Shown piece by piece: positions 35,067 to 44,790 of a stretch of 64,000 nucleotides of DNA; the first letter of the stretch is position 1, and each line of letters begins with the position of its first letter. The position numbers and the translations under genes are program-made. The stretch covers positions 1 through 64,000 of the forward strand of contig NZ_FQXU01000005.1 of assembly GCF_900130055.1 (NCBI RefSeq), given 5' to 3'. The DNA comes from Clostridium intestinale DSM 6191 (GTDB lineage Bacteria; Bacillota; Clostridia; Clostridiales; Clostridiaceae). The notes beneath the pieces were generated by a model, which had not been told where the DNA came from, did no database searches, and saw only the letters and a program-made list of their open reading frames with translations.

Positions 35067-38000
35067 ATGAGAATTATAAATGATAGATACATTGTAGAAA
35101 AGATAATTTCTAATGGGGATCATATTAGTAGTTACCTTGTAAAAGATAAAATTAATAATAAGAAGTATGTTTTTAATATCGTAGAAACTAAACTACTAAA
35201 TGATAGAATAAAGGATAATATTTTATCTAGCATTACTTGGATTAAAAATCTGAATTTTGCTGGAGTAATTAACCTCTATGATTTTATTACAATAGAAAAT
35301 ATAGATGGAGCAAAAAGCGAAGGTAGGAAGTTTGCTTATTTAACTGAAGAGCTTAATGAAGGTGCTAGAAAGATTTCGGATATTAAGCCCAATAATATTG
35401 ACATAAAGTTAAATGTATTTGCTCAGCTAGTAGTCATTATCAACACCTTAATATTAAAGGGATACGTGTATGATAAATTAGATTTAGATAATATATTTTA
35501 TTTACCAAATGGTGACGTAAAGCTTGGAGATATCCTATCTATAGAAATAGAAAGGATAAATTTAAGCAATGATTTAATAGAAAACATTCTATTAGTTACT
35601 GAAGATAATAAAGAGGACTATTATAAGTTTAATGACTTAACATATATTTTTAATTATATTTTTGAAAATGAACTTCAAAAAAATAAGGATGAGCATAGGT
35701 CTTTAAGTAGATTATATAAAAAGCTTATAGAAAAAGCATTTTCAGATTTTGAATCTATTATAGAATATATAAATTTAAAATTTAATAAGACATTTCCTAA
35801 ATTCGATTATAGTTATTTAAATAGGATAAATACTGAACTACCTATAATAGGAAGAGAATATGAGATTAATAAATTTATTCAAAAAGTAGATGCTGTTGTA
35901 GCTAAAAATATTCAGTTTTCTATAACATCTATAAGTGGTGATGAAGGTAGCGGAAAAACAAAATTATTAAATCATTTCAAAAACATAATAGATAAAAAAT
36001 TTGATGATAATGTAAATATTATTGATATAGAAGCGCTTGTAAACAAAAGTATCAGTACTGAAGAAAATAAAAGAGTAGTATTTAACTTTCTTCAAGGTAT
36101 ATGGGATAAAAAACAAAAAGAAAAATATGAAAAATACATTGAAGAATTCTTCTATTTAGTAGTAAACTCAAAGGAAATGTATACTGAGGAAGATAAAAAT
36201 ACTTATTTAATAATAATTAATAGAATAACCAAGTTTTTATCAGAAATAGCTAAGAATAAGTTTACTGTGTTATTTCTTGATGATATTGAGAGCAAAACCT
36301 ATATAGGAAAACTATTTCTGAAGTATCTATGTCTGTCACAAATTTCAATAGAAAACTTCCTAGTAGTAATAACTTATAATGATAATAAGATTAAAAATTC
36401 TATGGGGATTGATAATTTTATTCAAGAGTTTAAACTAAATAAAGATTTCGATGAATATAATTTAAACTATTTAAATGAACATGATACAAGAAAACTAATA
36501 CGAAATATGTTAAATACATCTTTGGATTTATATGATTTTTCTAACAAAATATATAAAGAAACATTAGGTAATCCAATGTATGTAATTGAAATTATAAAGA
36601 AGCTATTTGCAGATAAAGTAATATATATTTCTGAAAAAACTGGTAAGTGGAAAGAAAACCTAAAGGACAAAGAGATAGCATTACCTAAAAATATAGAAGA
36701 AGAAGTTCAAAGGGAATTAAAAAGGGTTTCTGATGTTTCTTATAATATCCTTAAGAAATTATCTATGTTTAAAAATCCAATAGAAGAAGAACTGTTATAT
36801 AGTTTAGGAATATTGGATAAAGATAATATGAGAGAGTTTAAACAACTTACAGTTGATGATTATATAGGGGAAAGAATATCTGATAGAGGGATATTATATG
36901 GAATGAATAATAATCTTATGAAGAAAATTATCTATAGAAACACCTCTATAAAAGAAAAAAATATATGGCATAGAGAAATAAGTGATTTTTTGGAAGAGAA
37001 AATTAAAGAAGGGTATTCATACGAGGATGAGCTTATTTATCAATTAGAAATATTAGAAGAAGACGATAAGTTTGTTAGGTTATGTAAAGAGTGTGGAGAG
37101 CGCGAATTTAAAGCGTGGAATAATAATAAGGCTATATACTACTATAACAGATGTTTAGAATCCAAGAGTATAAGCAATGAAGCCTATATTGATATAAGCT
37201 TAATTTTGGCAGACTTATATTATAGGGATGGTAATATTGATGAGAGTATTAATTGTTATAAGAGCTTATTGTATATTGTAAAAGAAAAAGAAATTAGAAC
37301 TTATTGTTATGCAAGAATTGTTGCCATAGGATATAGAGTAGAAGATTCAAGTTTTTTAGAAAAATGTTTAAGTGAATGTAGGACTATACTTGATGAAATT
37401 GATTATCATAAAGGTGAAGTAGCTTATTTGCTTGCAAAAGCTAAATATAAAAATTTCTTAGGTGAATATAGAGAAGCAATAAAAATTTCATTATATGCTT
37501 TAGAATTTTCAAAATATAAATATATGGATTTAGTAGGCTATATTTGTATATGTCTTGGAGATTCATATATAAGTATAAATGAGAAAAATAAACCAATAGA
37601 ATATTTTAACTTAGCAAAAAGGTATTTTAAGGAAACATACAATTTTAGAGGAATAATATCATCAGATTTCAATATAGGAAATTATTTTTTTAGGATAGAA
37701 GAAGATAACAATGAAGCTCTTACGAATTTATATAATGTTCAAAAGGCAGCTAATAAATATGAGATTGAAGACTTTATTGTCCTAAGTAATGTGTATATAG
37801 CAGAAGTATATATTTATCAAAGAAAATATAAAGGTGCATTTGAACTTTTACAGGAAGCTTTAAATAGAACTAGTAGTAATTCCCTAGAATATTACAGGGG
37901 TCTGGCATGTTTTATGATTACTGAATGTTCTATAGAATTAAATGAATTCCATTTGGCATATAGATATTTAGAACTAGGAAAATTAGTTATTGATAAATTT

Positions 38001-40310
38001 ACTTCCAAAGGAGTATTTCTTAAATATTTAACAAGTGTAATGGCTAAGTATTATTACGCTATAAGCGACTACGAGAAGCTATGGGAGATTATTGATAACA
38101 ACATAAATGAAGGTGAATACTCTAACCACATAGCGCTTAAAATTGAGTGTAAACAGCATTTTTATAATTTAAGAAGATGTATATCAGAAGAAGATATAAA
38201 AAAGGAAATCAATGAAATCTATAAAAAGAGTAAAAATATAAAAGACACTTATTTTAAGAGTAATTTACTTCTAGATTTTATTATTGCGCTTGAAGAGATG
38301 GGATATAGGAATTTAGCAAAAGAAGTTTATGAAAACTTAGAAACTATAGAAAAAGATAATAAACTGATGCTAAAGCAGAAATATATACAGTTGATTTTAG
38401 ATGATAATAAAACAAGAGTTCCAAGTGACATAGAAGTATTACTAAATTATATGGATGATAAAAAATTACTTTCTAAAGTTTATTTAAAAATTGGTGAAAT
38501 CCATGAATTGAATAATGAATTTATAGAAGCTATAGAAAGTTATTATAAAGTTATAACCATATTGAATAGGATTATAAAAACCCTTCCAATAAAATATAAA
38601 CTAAATTATATTAATAGTGGAATATTATTAAAAGTCTACAATAACATAGTTAACTGTTTTAATAATAAATTAAAGACTCAAATATTTGTGAAGAAAGAAG
38701 TAATTAAATCCCTTCAAGAGTTTGATGAATTAATGAATGAGTTAGAAATAGATAACTTAATTAAAAATAGGGAGTTTTTATGTAAACTAAAAGAGAATTT
38801 TGAAGAAAGTTATTCAAATGAATTTAATAATATTTATGATGTATTAGATGGTTTTAAGAGTGATATTATAAGCAATATAGAAAACCTTATAAAATATATA
38901 TGCAAATTAACCTTAGCTGAGAGCGCTATAGTCACTATGCAAGATTTAGAAGGTTTAGAAACGATAATATATAATTACAGAGCTATAAACCCTAGGACAA
39001 AAGTTGAATTCTTTAAGAGTAAATTTAGTACCGAAGAAGATGGAAAGATAGTAAAAGTGGATCTAAATAGAGCTAATATAGCAGATGAAGATTTATTGCC
39101 TAAAGAGATGAAGTCGGCTATATATTTAAAAATAAAAAACAAGATAAGAATAGAATCTAAGGAAAATATTCAAGGATCTATAATACTTTATTCTAATAGA
39201 CATTTAAACAATATAAATGAACAGTCTTTAAAAGAATTAAAAACCCTAATTCCTTTGTTAGGATTTCTATTAGATAAATATAATTTAACTTTGAATTCTA
39301 CAATAGATAAATTAACTAACGTATATAATAGAAAATATTTTGAAGCTAGTTTAGCCGATCTTTTAGAAAGCTCAAGAGCGAACAAAAAAGAGTTTTCTAT
39401 TGCAATAATGGATATTGATAATTTTAAAGGAGTTAATGATAAATACGGACATCATTTTGGAGATAAAGTTTTAAGCTATGTAGCAGCTATAACAAAGGAG
39501 ACAGTTGATAAAAATGATGTTGTAGGGCGTTATGGGGGAGAAGAATTTGTTATTATATTCCCAGATAAAAATCAATATGAAGCTTTTGAAACCTGTGAAA
39601 AGTTTAGAGAAAAAATACAAAAAAGCTCCTTATTAGGGAATGGATTAGAAGTTACTATTAGCATAGGGATTTCTCAGTACCCCATACATTCGAATTCTAG
39701 TGATAATCTTATCAAAATGGCTGATGAGGCACTGTATGTGGCTAAAAATACCGGGAAAAATAGAACTGTCATATGGAATAATGAAGTTGGATCATCCAGT
39801 AAAATAAATGATAAGCTTGCAGGTATATTGTCTGGAAATACTATAAATGATTATAGAAAATTAAGTGCTATTACAGATATAATAGAATTAGTTAGAAGAA
39901 AAACAGAGAAAAAAGATAAAATATATGAGTTTTTAACAAGAGTCATGGAAATATCAGAAGCTCAAGAAAGCACTTTGTTTTTAATAGAAAATAAGATAAT
40001 TGTGGATGAATTTTCAAGAAAAAGATACAAGGATGGATGGCATAAAGCAAGTGATATTAACAATAATATGATACTTGAGGTTATAGAAAGTAGAGTTGGA
40101 GCTTATCTAGTTAACTGGGATGGCGAAGGTAAAAAAAATGATAGTTATTGGATACCAGATTGGAAATCTATTTTAATAGTGCCTATCATTTATAATGGAT
40201 TTGTAAAAGGAATATTATATCTTACTGTTTCAATAAATGAAAAAGAGTTTAATCATAATGACTTAAATTTTGTTGATACACTGTCAGGAATATTTGCAGC
40301 TATAATATAA
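35067..40310 (+). CDS. Giant signalling protein: pseudokinase, AAA ATPase, TPR, GAF and GGDEF
   Basis: A 1747-residue cytoplasmic protein. Residues about 10-240 resemble a Ser/Thr kinase, but the catalytic loop reads YDKLDLDNIF instead of HRDxKPxN and the DFG position reads GDI, so it is probably a pseudokinase. A STAND/AAA ATPase follows (Walker A GDEGSGKT near 292), then many TPR-like helices (about 680-1080), a GAF-like region, a GGDEF domain (about 1411-1568) with the active signature RYGGEEF, and a C-terminal GAF-like domain. The allosteric RxxD site is absent (DKND instead). It should make c-di-GMP in response to ligands or partners. ATG at 35067 lies 6 nt after AGGGG; the in-frame TTG at 35061 is less likely. 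Confidence 0.83.
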   Translation: MRIINDRYIVEKIISNGDHISSYLVKDKINNKKYVFNIVETKLLNDRIKDNILSSITWIKNLNFAGVINLYDFITIENIDGAKSEGRKFAYLTEELNEGARKISDIKPNNIDIKLNVFAQLVVIINTLILKGYVYDKLDLDNIFYLPNGDVKLGDILSIEIERINLSNDLIENILLVTEDNKEDYYKFNDLTYIFNYIFENELQKNKDEHRSLSRLYKKLIEKAFSDFESIIEYINLKFNKTFPKFDYSYLNRINTELPIIGREYEINKFIQKVDAVVAKNIQFSITSISGDEGSGKTKLLNHFKNIIDKKFDDNVNIIDIEALVNKSISTEENKRVVFNFLQGIWDKKQKEKYEKYIEEFFYLVVNSKEMYTEEDKNTYLIIINRITKFLSEIAKNKFTVLFLDDIESKTYIGKLFLKYLCLSQISIENFLVVITYNDNKIKNSMGIDNFIQEFKLNKDFDEYNLNYLNEHDTRKLIRNMLNTSLDLYDFSNKIYKETLGNPMYVIEIIKKLFADKVIYISEKTGKWKENLKDKEIALPKNIEEEVQRELKRVSDVSYNILKKLSMFKNPIEEELLYSLGILDKDNMREFKQLTVDDYIGERISDRGILYGMNNNLMKKIIYRNTSIKEKNIWHREISDFLEEKIKEGYSYEDELIYQLEILEEDDKFVRLCKECGEREFKAWNNNKAIYYYNRCLESKSISNEAYIDISLILADLYYRDGNIDESINCYKSLLYIVKEKEIRTYCYARIVAIGYRVEDSSFLEKCLSECRTILDEIDYHKGEVAYLLAKAKYKNFLGEYREAIKISLYALEFSKYKYMDLVGYICICLGDSYISINEKNKPIEYFNLAKRYFKETYNFRGIISSDFNIGNYFFRIEEDNNEALTNLYNVQKAANKYEIEDFIVLSNVYIAEVYIYQRKYKGAFELLQEALNRTSSNSLEYYRGLACFMITECSIELNEFHLAYRYLELGKLVIDKFTSKGVFLKYLTSVMAKYYYAISDYEKLWEIIDNNINEGEYSNHIALKIECKQHFYNLRRCISEEDIKKEINEIYKKSKNIKDTYFKSNLLLDFIIALEEMGYRNLAKEVYENLETIEKDNKLMLKQKYIQLILDDNKTRVPSDIEVLLNYMDDKKLLSKVYLKIGEIHELNNEFIEAIESYYKVITILNRIIKTLPIKYKLNYINSGILLKVYNNIVNCFNNKLKTQIFVKKEVIKSLQEFDELMNELEIDNLIKNREFLCKLKENFEESYSNEFNNIYDVLDGFKSDIISNIENLIKYICKLTLAESAIVTMQDLEGLETIIYNYRAINPRTKVEFFKSKFSTEEDGKIVKVDLNRANIADEDLLPKEMKSAIYLKIKNKIRIESKENIQGSIILYSNRHLNNINEQSLKELKTLIPLLGFLLDKYNLTLNSTIDKLTNVYNRKYFEASLADLLESSRANKKEFSIAIMDIDNFKGVNDKYGHHFGDKVLSYVAAITKETVDKNDVVGRYGGEEFVIIFPDKNQYEAFETCEKFREKIQKSSLLGNGLEVTISIGISQYPIHSNSSDNLIKMADEALYVAKNTGKNRTVIWNNEVGSSSKINDKLAGILSGNTINDYRKLSAITDIIELVRRKTEKKDKIYEFLTRVMEISEAQESTLFLIENKIIVDEFSRKRYKDGWHKASDINNNMILEVIESRVGAYLVNWDGEGKKNDSYWIPDWKSILIVPIIYNGFVKGILYLTVSINEKEFNHNDLNFVDTLSGIFAAII

Positions 40311-40318
40311 ATTTTAAT

Positions 40319-40356
40319 AAAGCATTCTCAACTTAGTTGTTAAGAATGCTTTTAAT
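40319..40356 (+). terminator. Rho-independent terminator
   Basis: AAAGCATTCT (from 40319) pairs with AGAATGCTTT (40343-40352), just after the GGDEF gene. Confidence 0.82.
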
Positions 40357-40454
40357 ATAATGTTAAAATGTATTTAATTGATTATTAATAAAGATTTGTT
40401 AGAGTATATTAATAATAAAAATATTGAATGATTCGTTAATTTATATATAAATTG

Positions 40455-40600
40455 AAAAGGCACACTTATTGAAAAATAAGGTCGCAAAGTTTTGGGTCTA
40501 AGGAAGTTAATTCTATGATTGCCAAGCCACCAAAATAACGATATTTAAATTACGTTATTGTGTATTTTGGCACTTACTTTTTGTAAGTGCTTTATTTTTA
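40455..40600 (+). promoter_or_regulatory. c-di-GMP-I riboswitch (GEMM) with terminator
   Basis: The aptamer 40455-40530 has the GEMM-I hallmarks: a GAAA tetraloop on a TTATT/AATAA stem, GGTCGCAAAG, and GGGTCTAAGG. The expression platform has a hairpin CCAAAATAACG (40530-40540) with CGTT and ATTTTGG, then a terminator GCACTTAC (40570-40577) with GTAAGTGC (40583-40590) and a T run. The terminator 3' arm could instead pair with GCACACTTA in the aptamer, which would make it an OFF switch; the sign is inference. It controls the HD-GYP gene downstream. With the terminator it accounts for the gap 40311-40639. Confidence 0.88.
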
Positions 40601-40639
40601 ATAAATATAAAACTTAATTGATATAATGGGAGGACAAAA

Positions 40640-42343
40640 ATGATCACACTTTATGAACCTATTAAGAACTTGCATACGGTAGAAGATGAAGTTGATAAGT
40701 GTGTTGGAGAGTTATGTAGTATACTCGGTTATGATGTTGCAACAATAATAAAGTTTTCAGATAAAAATAGTATTGCTATATCGAAAAGAACCCTTATGAG
40801 GAAGGGGGCGGAGTATGTAAGTCTAAATAAAGATTGGATAAACATAATTGAAGAATCGTCTAAAACTATACTGAGTTTAGTTAAAAAGAAAAAACAAATC
40901 ATAATATATGATAAGGATGATAAAAATGAAGACTATGTACCACTAACACCTAGAACTTTTGCTGAAATTTATATTCCTATTTTTTCAGAAGATGGAGTTA
41001 ATAAAGAATTAATAGCATGTATTTATTTAGCATTAATAACTAAAGTTAATACAATTACAATTACAGATTTAATTGATAGTAAAATAAGTGATGTCATTTA
41101 TAAACTTCATAGATTATACCAAGTTATATATTTAAAATGGAAAAGAAATGAGGCAATTTTAAATCTGGTAAATATGATGTCAGAGGTAATAAGAGAAAAA
41201 GAACCGTTTATACTACTACATCCATATCATGTTGCTCAACTTTCAACTGAGATAGCGAAGAAGTTAAAATTGAAAAATGAAATTATAAAAAGAATATATA
41301 TATCTAGTGTATTACATGATGTTGGGAAGATTTATTTAGATAAAGATGTGTTAAACAAAGAGGATAAACTTAGTGAAGAAGAGTACAATAACCTTAAGCA
41401 ACATTCTATCTATGGAGCTAATATAGTTAGCGGGGTAGCCGGATTAAATGAAGAAGCTATTATTGTAAGGTATCATCATGAAAGATATGATGGTAAAGGA
41501 TATCCGAATGGATTAAGAGGAGAAGATATTCCTCTTGAAAGTAGAATAATATGCGTAGCAGATTCAGTAGATGCCATGTTATCTCATAGAAGTTTTAGAA
41601 CTGCAAAAACTATAGATTTTGTAATTACTGAACTTTTAAGAAATAAAAAAAAGCAATTTGATCCTAAAATAGTAGATATCATGATAGAAATATTGTTAAA
41701 AACAAAAGAGGAATCAGAAAATATTTTATCAGATGCTATAGTATGGAGTACGTTAATAATTAATACAGAAAAAAAGGTTTATTCAATCGAAGGGACAATA
41801 GGGAAATACAATTCCTTATTCTTTTTTAAGGCTGAGAAATTCAATTTTATATCTCAAGTAGATAAATCAACAGTCAAAAGCATAAGTATTTATATAAATA
41901 AGAACAATAAAATAGTGCAGTATCAAGTTAAATCAAATTACTATGAAGAAAATATAATACATATATCAGATTTTAAAAGTGTACCTTTTACTGAATACTT
42001 TAGTGTATTATGGGATTTAGAAGGTCAGATTTTTATAGAAAAAAATATAAAATTTGATGTTAATATATATAAGCTTGGAGGAAGCTCTTTAACATTTAGC
42101 ATGGACGAAGATAGATTTTCAAGGCACATAGAAGACAAGATAATCTCAATAAAAATTCGTTTCGAAAATGGGGATAATATAGTAGTAAGTGGTAAAATAG
42201 CTAAAAACTTTAAGGTGATGAAAAAATATTATTATGAATTTTTATATGTAAATATACCTGAAACGATAAAGGATAAAATCTTCAATCAAATATTTAGACG
42301 TCAGCTTCAATTAAAAAACTTAATAAATAGGTCTGATTATTAA
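40640..42343 (+). CDS. HD-GYP c-di-GMP phosphodiesterase with probable PilZ domain
   Basis: A 567-residue protein. A GAF-like N-terminal part (about 1-180) precedes an HD-GYP domain (about 190-355) with intact metal and GYP motifs: SSVLHDVGKIY, RYHHERYDGKGYPNGLRG and CVADSVDAML. The last 190 residues look like a YcgR-like and PilZ c-di-GMP-binding unit ending FRRQLQLKN, though this part is less certain. It should break c-di-GMP to pGpG or GMP. It lies just downstream of a GGDEF gene and behind a c-di-GMP riboswitch, so its own substrate likely controls its synthesis. GGGAGGAC precedes the ATG. Confidence 0.87.
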   Translation: MITLYEPIKNLHTVEDEVDKCVGELCSILGYDVATIIKFSDKNSIAISKRTLMRKGAEYVSLNKDWINIIEESSKTILSLVKKKKQIIIYDKDDKNEDYVPLTPRTFAEIYIPIFSEDGVNKELIACIYLALITKVNTITITDLIDSKISDVIYKLHRLYQVIYLKWKRNEAILNLVNMMSEVIREKEPFILLHPYHVAQLSTEIAKKLKLKNEIIKRIYISSVLHDVGKIYLDKDVLNKEDKLSEEEYNNLKQHSIYGANIVSGVAGLNEEAIIVRYHHERYDGKGYPNGLRGEDIPLESRIICVADSVDAMLSHRSFRTAKTIDFVITELLRNKKKQFDPKIVDIMIEILLKTKEESENILSDAIVWSTLIINTEKKVYSIEGTIGKYNSLFFFKAEKFNFISQVDKSTVKSISIYINKNNKIVQYQVKSNYYEENIIHISDFKSVPFTEYFSVLWDLEGQIFIEKNIKFDVNIYKLGGSSLTFSMDEDRFSRHIEDKIISIKIRFENGDNIVVSGKIAKNFKVMKKYYYEFLYVNIPETIKDKIFNQIFRRQLQLKNLINRSDY

Positions 42344-42379
42344 TTGATGATAAAATGTCATTGTTTTGTGATTTATATT

Positions 42380-42408
42380 TTGACAAAATATGATTTATAT
42401 TATAGTAT
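42380..42408 (+). promoter_or_regulatory. Possible sigma-A promoter
   Basis: TTGACA (42380-42385) and TAGTAT (42403-42408) are 17 bp apart, giving a leader of about 160 nt for the next small gene. Confidence 0.4.
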
Positions 42409-42576
42409 TAATCTATAATATGTCGAATTTTACCATAAGAAGATGATTTAATAAGGTTTGGAATGATTAAAAAAAATTAAAAGTGGATAAAAGTTGATAA
42501 AAAGTGTTTAGATTTAAGGTATTTGTACGATTATAATAATATAGATTATTTGTGGTAAGGTGTGAAGTGGGTGAAT

Positions 42577-42864
42577 ATGGAGATTTTGAATAAAATCGAT
42601 AATTTAGATGATATTGTTCTTATAAGGTGCATAATTAAAAGGGATTATGGTGATTATTTTAAGGCGGAAGATTATCAAGGGAATAAATACATAATTGCCA
42701 AAAATAAAACTTCTAAAAAATTTAGAAAAGGTACAGATGACACTTTTTATGCTGTAAAAGAAAAAACAGGAGTTATTTTCAAAAAAGAAGTATATCATCC
42801 TGTTAGCTCCTCAGAGTACATAGAATTAAAAGAACATTTTGAAAAGGGTATTGGACTAAATTAG
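42577..42864 (+). CDS. Small hypothetical protein
   Basis: A 95-residue soluble, charged protein (MEILNKIDNLDD at the start) with no motif I know and no signal or membrane segment. The start is uncertain: in-frame GTG codons at 42562 and 42571 also exist, and none of the ribosome sites (AAGGTG, AGTGGG) is strong. It is a single gene with a terminator that overlaps its stop codon. Confidence 0.6.
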   Translation: MEILNKIDNLDDIVLIRCIIKRDYGDYFKAEDYQGNKYIIAKNKTSKKFRKGTDDTFYAVKEKTGVIFKKEVYHPVSSSEYIELKEHFEKGIGLN

Positions 42865-42880
42865 TTTAATACCTTTTTTA
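42842..42880 (+). terminator. Terminator overlapping the stop codon
   Basis: AAAGGGTATT and AATACCTTTTT form the outer stem and ACTAA pairs with TTAGT inside, followed by T's. The gene's TAG stop lies in the loop region. Confidence 0.7.
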
Positions 42881-42957
42881 GTTTACAAAAAGTGAATTTT
42901 TATTACTCAGCTTAACAATAAATTTGATATAATAAGTAAAAAGAAGGGGGCTAAGTT

Positions 42958-43422
42958 ATGTTTAAAAATATGAGAAGAAGTGATAGAGAATTATCACAAG
43001 AAGAAGCTTTAGTGATTTTAGAAAAATGTAGTTTTGGGGTATTATCTGTTTTAGGTGATAATGAGTATGCATATGGTGTTCCTTTAAATTATGTTTTCTC
43101 GAATAACAACGTATATATACATTGTGCAAAGCAAGGATTTAAACTAGATTCTTTAAGAAAAAATCCTAAGGTTTGCTTTACAGTAGTTGGTGCAACAGAA
43201 ACCTTAGCTGATAAGTTTTCAACTAATTATGAAAGTGCAATTGTGTTTGGAGAAGCTATAGAAATTATTGAATCTGAGAAAATAGAAGCTCTTAAAGCAT
43301 TTATCTATAAATTTTCTCCAGATTTTAAGGAAGAAGGAATGCAGTACATAGAAAAAGCGTCATCTGCCACAACTGTTATTAAAATAGAATCGCAAAAAAT
43401 TACAGGAAAAGCAAGAAGATAG
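42958..43422 (+). CDS. FMN-binding pyridoxamine-phosphate-oxidase-like protein (NimA type)
   Basis: A 154-residue split-barrel flavoprotein. MFKNMRRSDRELSQEEA, GVLSVLGDNEYAYGVPLNY and YIHCAKQGFKLDSL are typical of the NimA-like branch, small FMN enzymes common in anaerobes, some of which reduce nitroimidazoles. The natural substrate is unknown. AAGGGGG lies 8 nt before the ATG. It appears to be a single gene. Confidence 0.85.
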   Translation: MFKNMRRSDRELSQEEALVILEKCSFGVLSVLGDNEYAYGVPLNYVFSNNNVYIHCAKQGFKLDSLRKNPKVCFTVVGATETLADKFSTNYESAIVFGEAIEIIESEKIEALKAFIYKFSPDFKEEGMQYIEKASSATTVIKIESQKITGKARR

Positions 43423-43514
43423 GTTTTGATGATTAACAAGTTCATTTCGTGAGGTATATATTATTATAATAGCAGTTTTATTCATTAATTGATTTTAAGC
43501 TAGGAGGGATACTA

Positions 43515-44210
43515 ATGACGAAGAAGAAAATAGCTATAGTTCCTAATGTCTATACTGACTATGACAGGATGGGAATAAATTCAGATTACGTTTATTCTAT
43601 AGCTGAAGCAGGGGCGTATCCTATAATTTTTTCACTTATAGATGATGAAGAGTATATGCAGCTAATTTTAGAAGCCGTTGATGGTATAGTTATAACAGGG
43701 GGTGTAGATTTAGACCCTTTAAGATATGGTGAAGAACCTAGGACACTTCAAGGTCCAATTGATCCTATAAGAGATTCATTCGATTTAAAGATTATTGATA
43801 AAGCAATTAAATTGAATAAAGGAATATTGGGAATATGCAGAGGACATCAAAGTTTAAATGTGTACTTTGGAGGGAGTTTGTATCAGGATATTAGCTACGG
43901 ATATGATAAACCATTAAAACATGCTCAACAAGCTAATAAAGATTATGGAACTCATACAGTGGAATTTACAAAAGGAAGCATACTTTATGAGATTTTTGGA
44001 GATAAAACAATAGCTAATAGCTATCATCATCAAGTTATTAAAGATTTAGGTAAAGGTGTAATTGCAACTGGTTATACAAAAGATGGCGTTATTGAAGGAA
44101 TAGAGATTGAGGGATATTCTAATATAATAGGAGTTCAGTGGCATCCAGAAAAGATGTTAGGAAATAAAGAAATGGAAAGATTTTTTAAACACTTTATAGA
44201 CAGGCTATAA
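43515..44210 (+). CDS. Class I glutamine amidotransferase-like hydrolase (peptidase C26)
   Basis: A 231-residue enzyme of the gamma-glutamyl-GABA hydrolase (PuuD-like) group. GICRGHQSLNVYFGG holds the catalytic Cys and VQWHPEKM the His and Glu of the triad. TGGVDLDPLRYGEEP near residue 60 is also typical. It probably hydrolyses gamma-glutamyl amides; no polyamine genes adjoin, so the substrate is open. AGGAGG precedes the ATG. Confidence 0.85.
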   Translation: MTKKKIAIVPNVYTDYDRMGINSDYVYSIAEAGAYPIIFSLIDDEEYMQLILEAVDGIVITGGVDLDPLRYGEEPRTLQGPIDPIRDSFDLKIIDKAIKLNKGILGICRGHQSLNVYFGGSLYQDISYGYDKPLKHAQQANKDYGTHTVEFTKGSILYEIFGDKTIANSYHHQVIKDLGKGVIATGYTKDGVIEGIEIEGYSNIIGVQWHPEKMLGNKEMERFFKHFIDRL

Positions 44211-44355
44211 ATTTTTAAGAAAAAAATAGAAAATGTAACAATACTTGCTTGGATTATTTAAAAATTAATCGGACAATATAATAGTGTAAGCAGGATAAAA
44301 GAAAAATTCTTTTAAAAGCTTATAAAATCCATGAATCCAAAAGGAGGAATCACAA

Positions 44356-44541
44356 ATGTCAACAAGAAGATTAGTACCCGAAGCTAGAGAAGGCTTATCA
44401 AAATTTAAAACAGAAGTAGCACGAGAACTAGGCGTTGAATTCTCAGATTATAATGGGAATTTAACATCAAGACAATGTGGCTCCGTAGGAGGAGAAATGG
44501 TAAAAAGAATGGTAGCTGAATACGAAAGCCACTTAAAGTAA
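44356..44541 (+). CDS. Alpha/beta-type small acid-soluble spore protein
   Basis: A 61-residue DNA-binding spore protein. FKTEVARELGVEFS contains the germination-protease cut site (Glu-Val) and GSVGGEMVKRMVAEYE is the conserved DNA-binding part. Such proteins coat and protect DNA in dormant spores, so the host is a spore former. AAGGAGG lies 8 nt upstream. Expression should depend on the forespore sigma-G; I could not place its boxes with confidence. Confidence 0.93.
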   Translation: MSTRRLVPEAREGLSKFKTEVARELGVEFSDYNGNLTSRQCGSVGGEMVKRMVAEYESHLK

Positions 44542-44655
44542 GTACTAAGGGTTAGTATTTGCAGGAACAATTACCCAGCTTATTACTAAAAATTACTAAA
44601 GAATTGGAGGTAATAGTTATGGAGGGAGTTCCACCAGAAAATTAATAAGATGCTA

Positions 44656-44712
44656 CCTGGAGATTTTCTTTACAGATAATTTAATTATTTGTAAGAAAAT
44701 CTCCTTTTTTCT
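44656..44712 (+). terminator. Terminator after the spore-protein gene
   Basis: GGAGATTTTCTTTACA pairs with TGTAAGAAAATCTCC (one bulged base), followed by TTTTTTC. An 8-codon frame with a good GGAGG site (44619-44645) lies just before it. Confidence 0.88.
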
Positions 44713-44790
44713 TTTGGGGAAATCTTGTTCTTTTATTACTTTTAAAATTATGGTAAAATAAGAACAAAAGTTCGATTAAGGTGATGAAGT

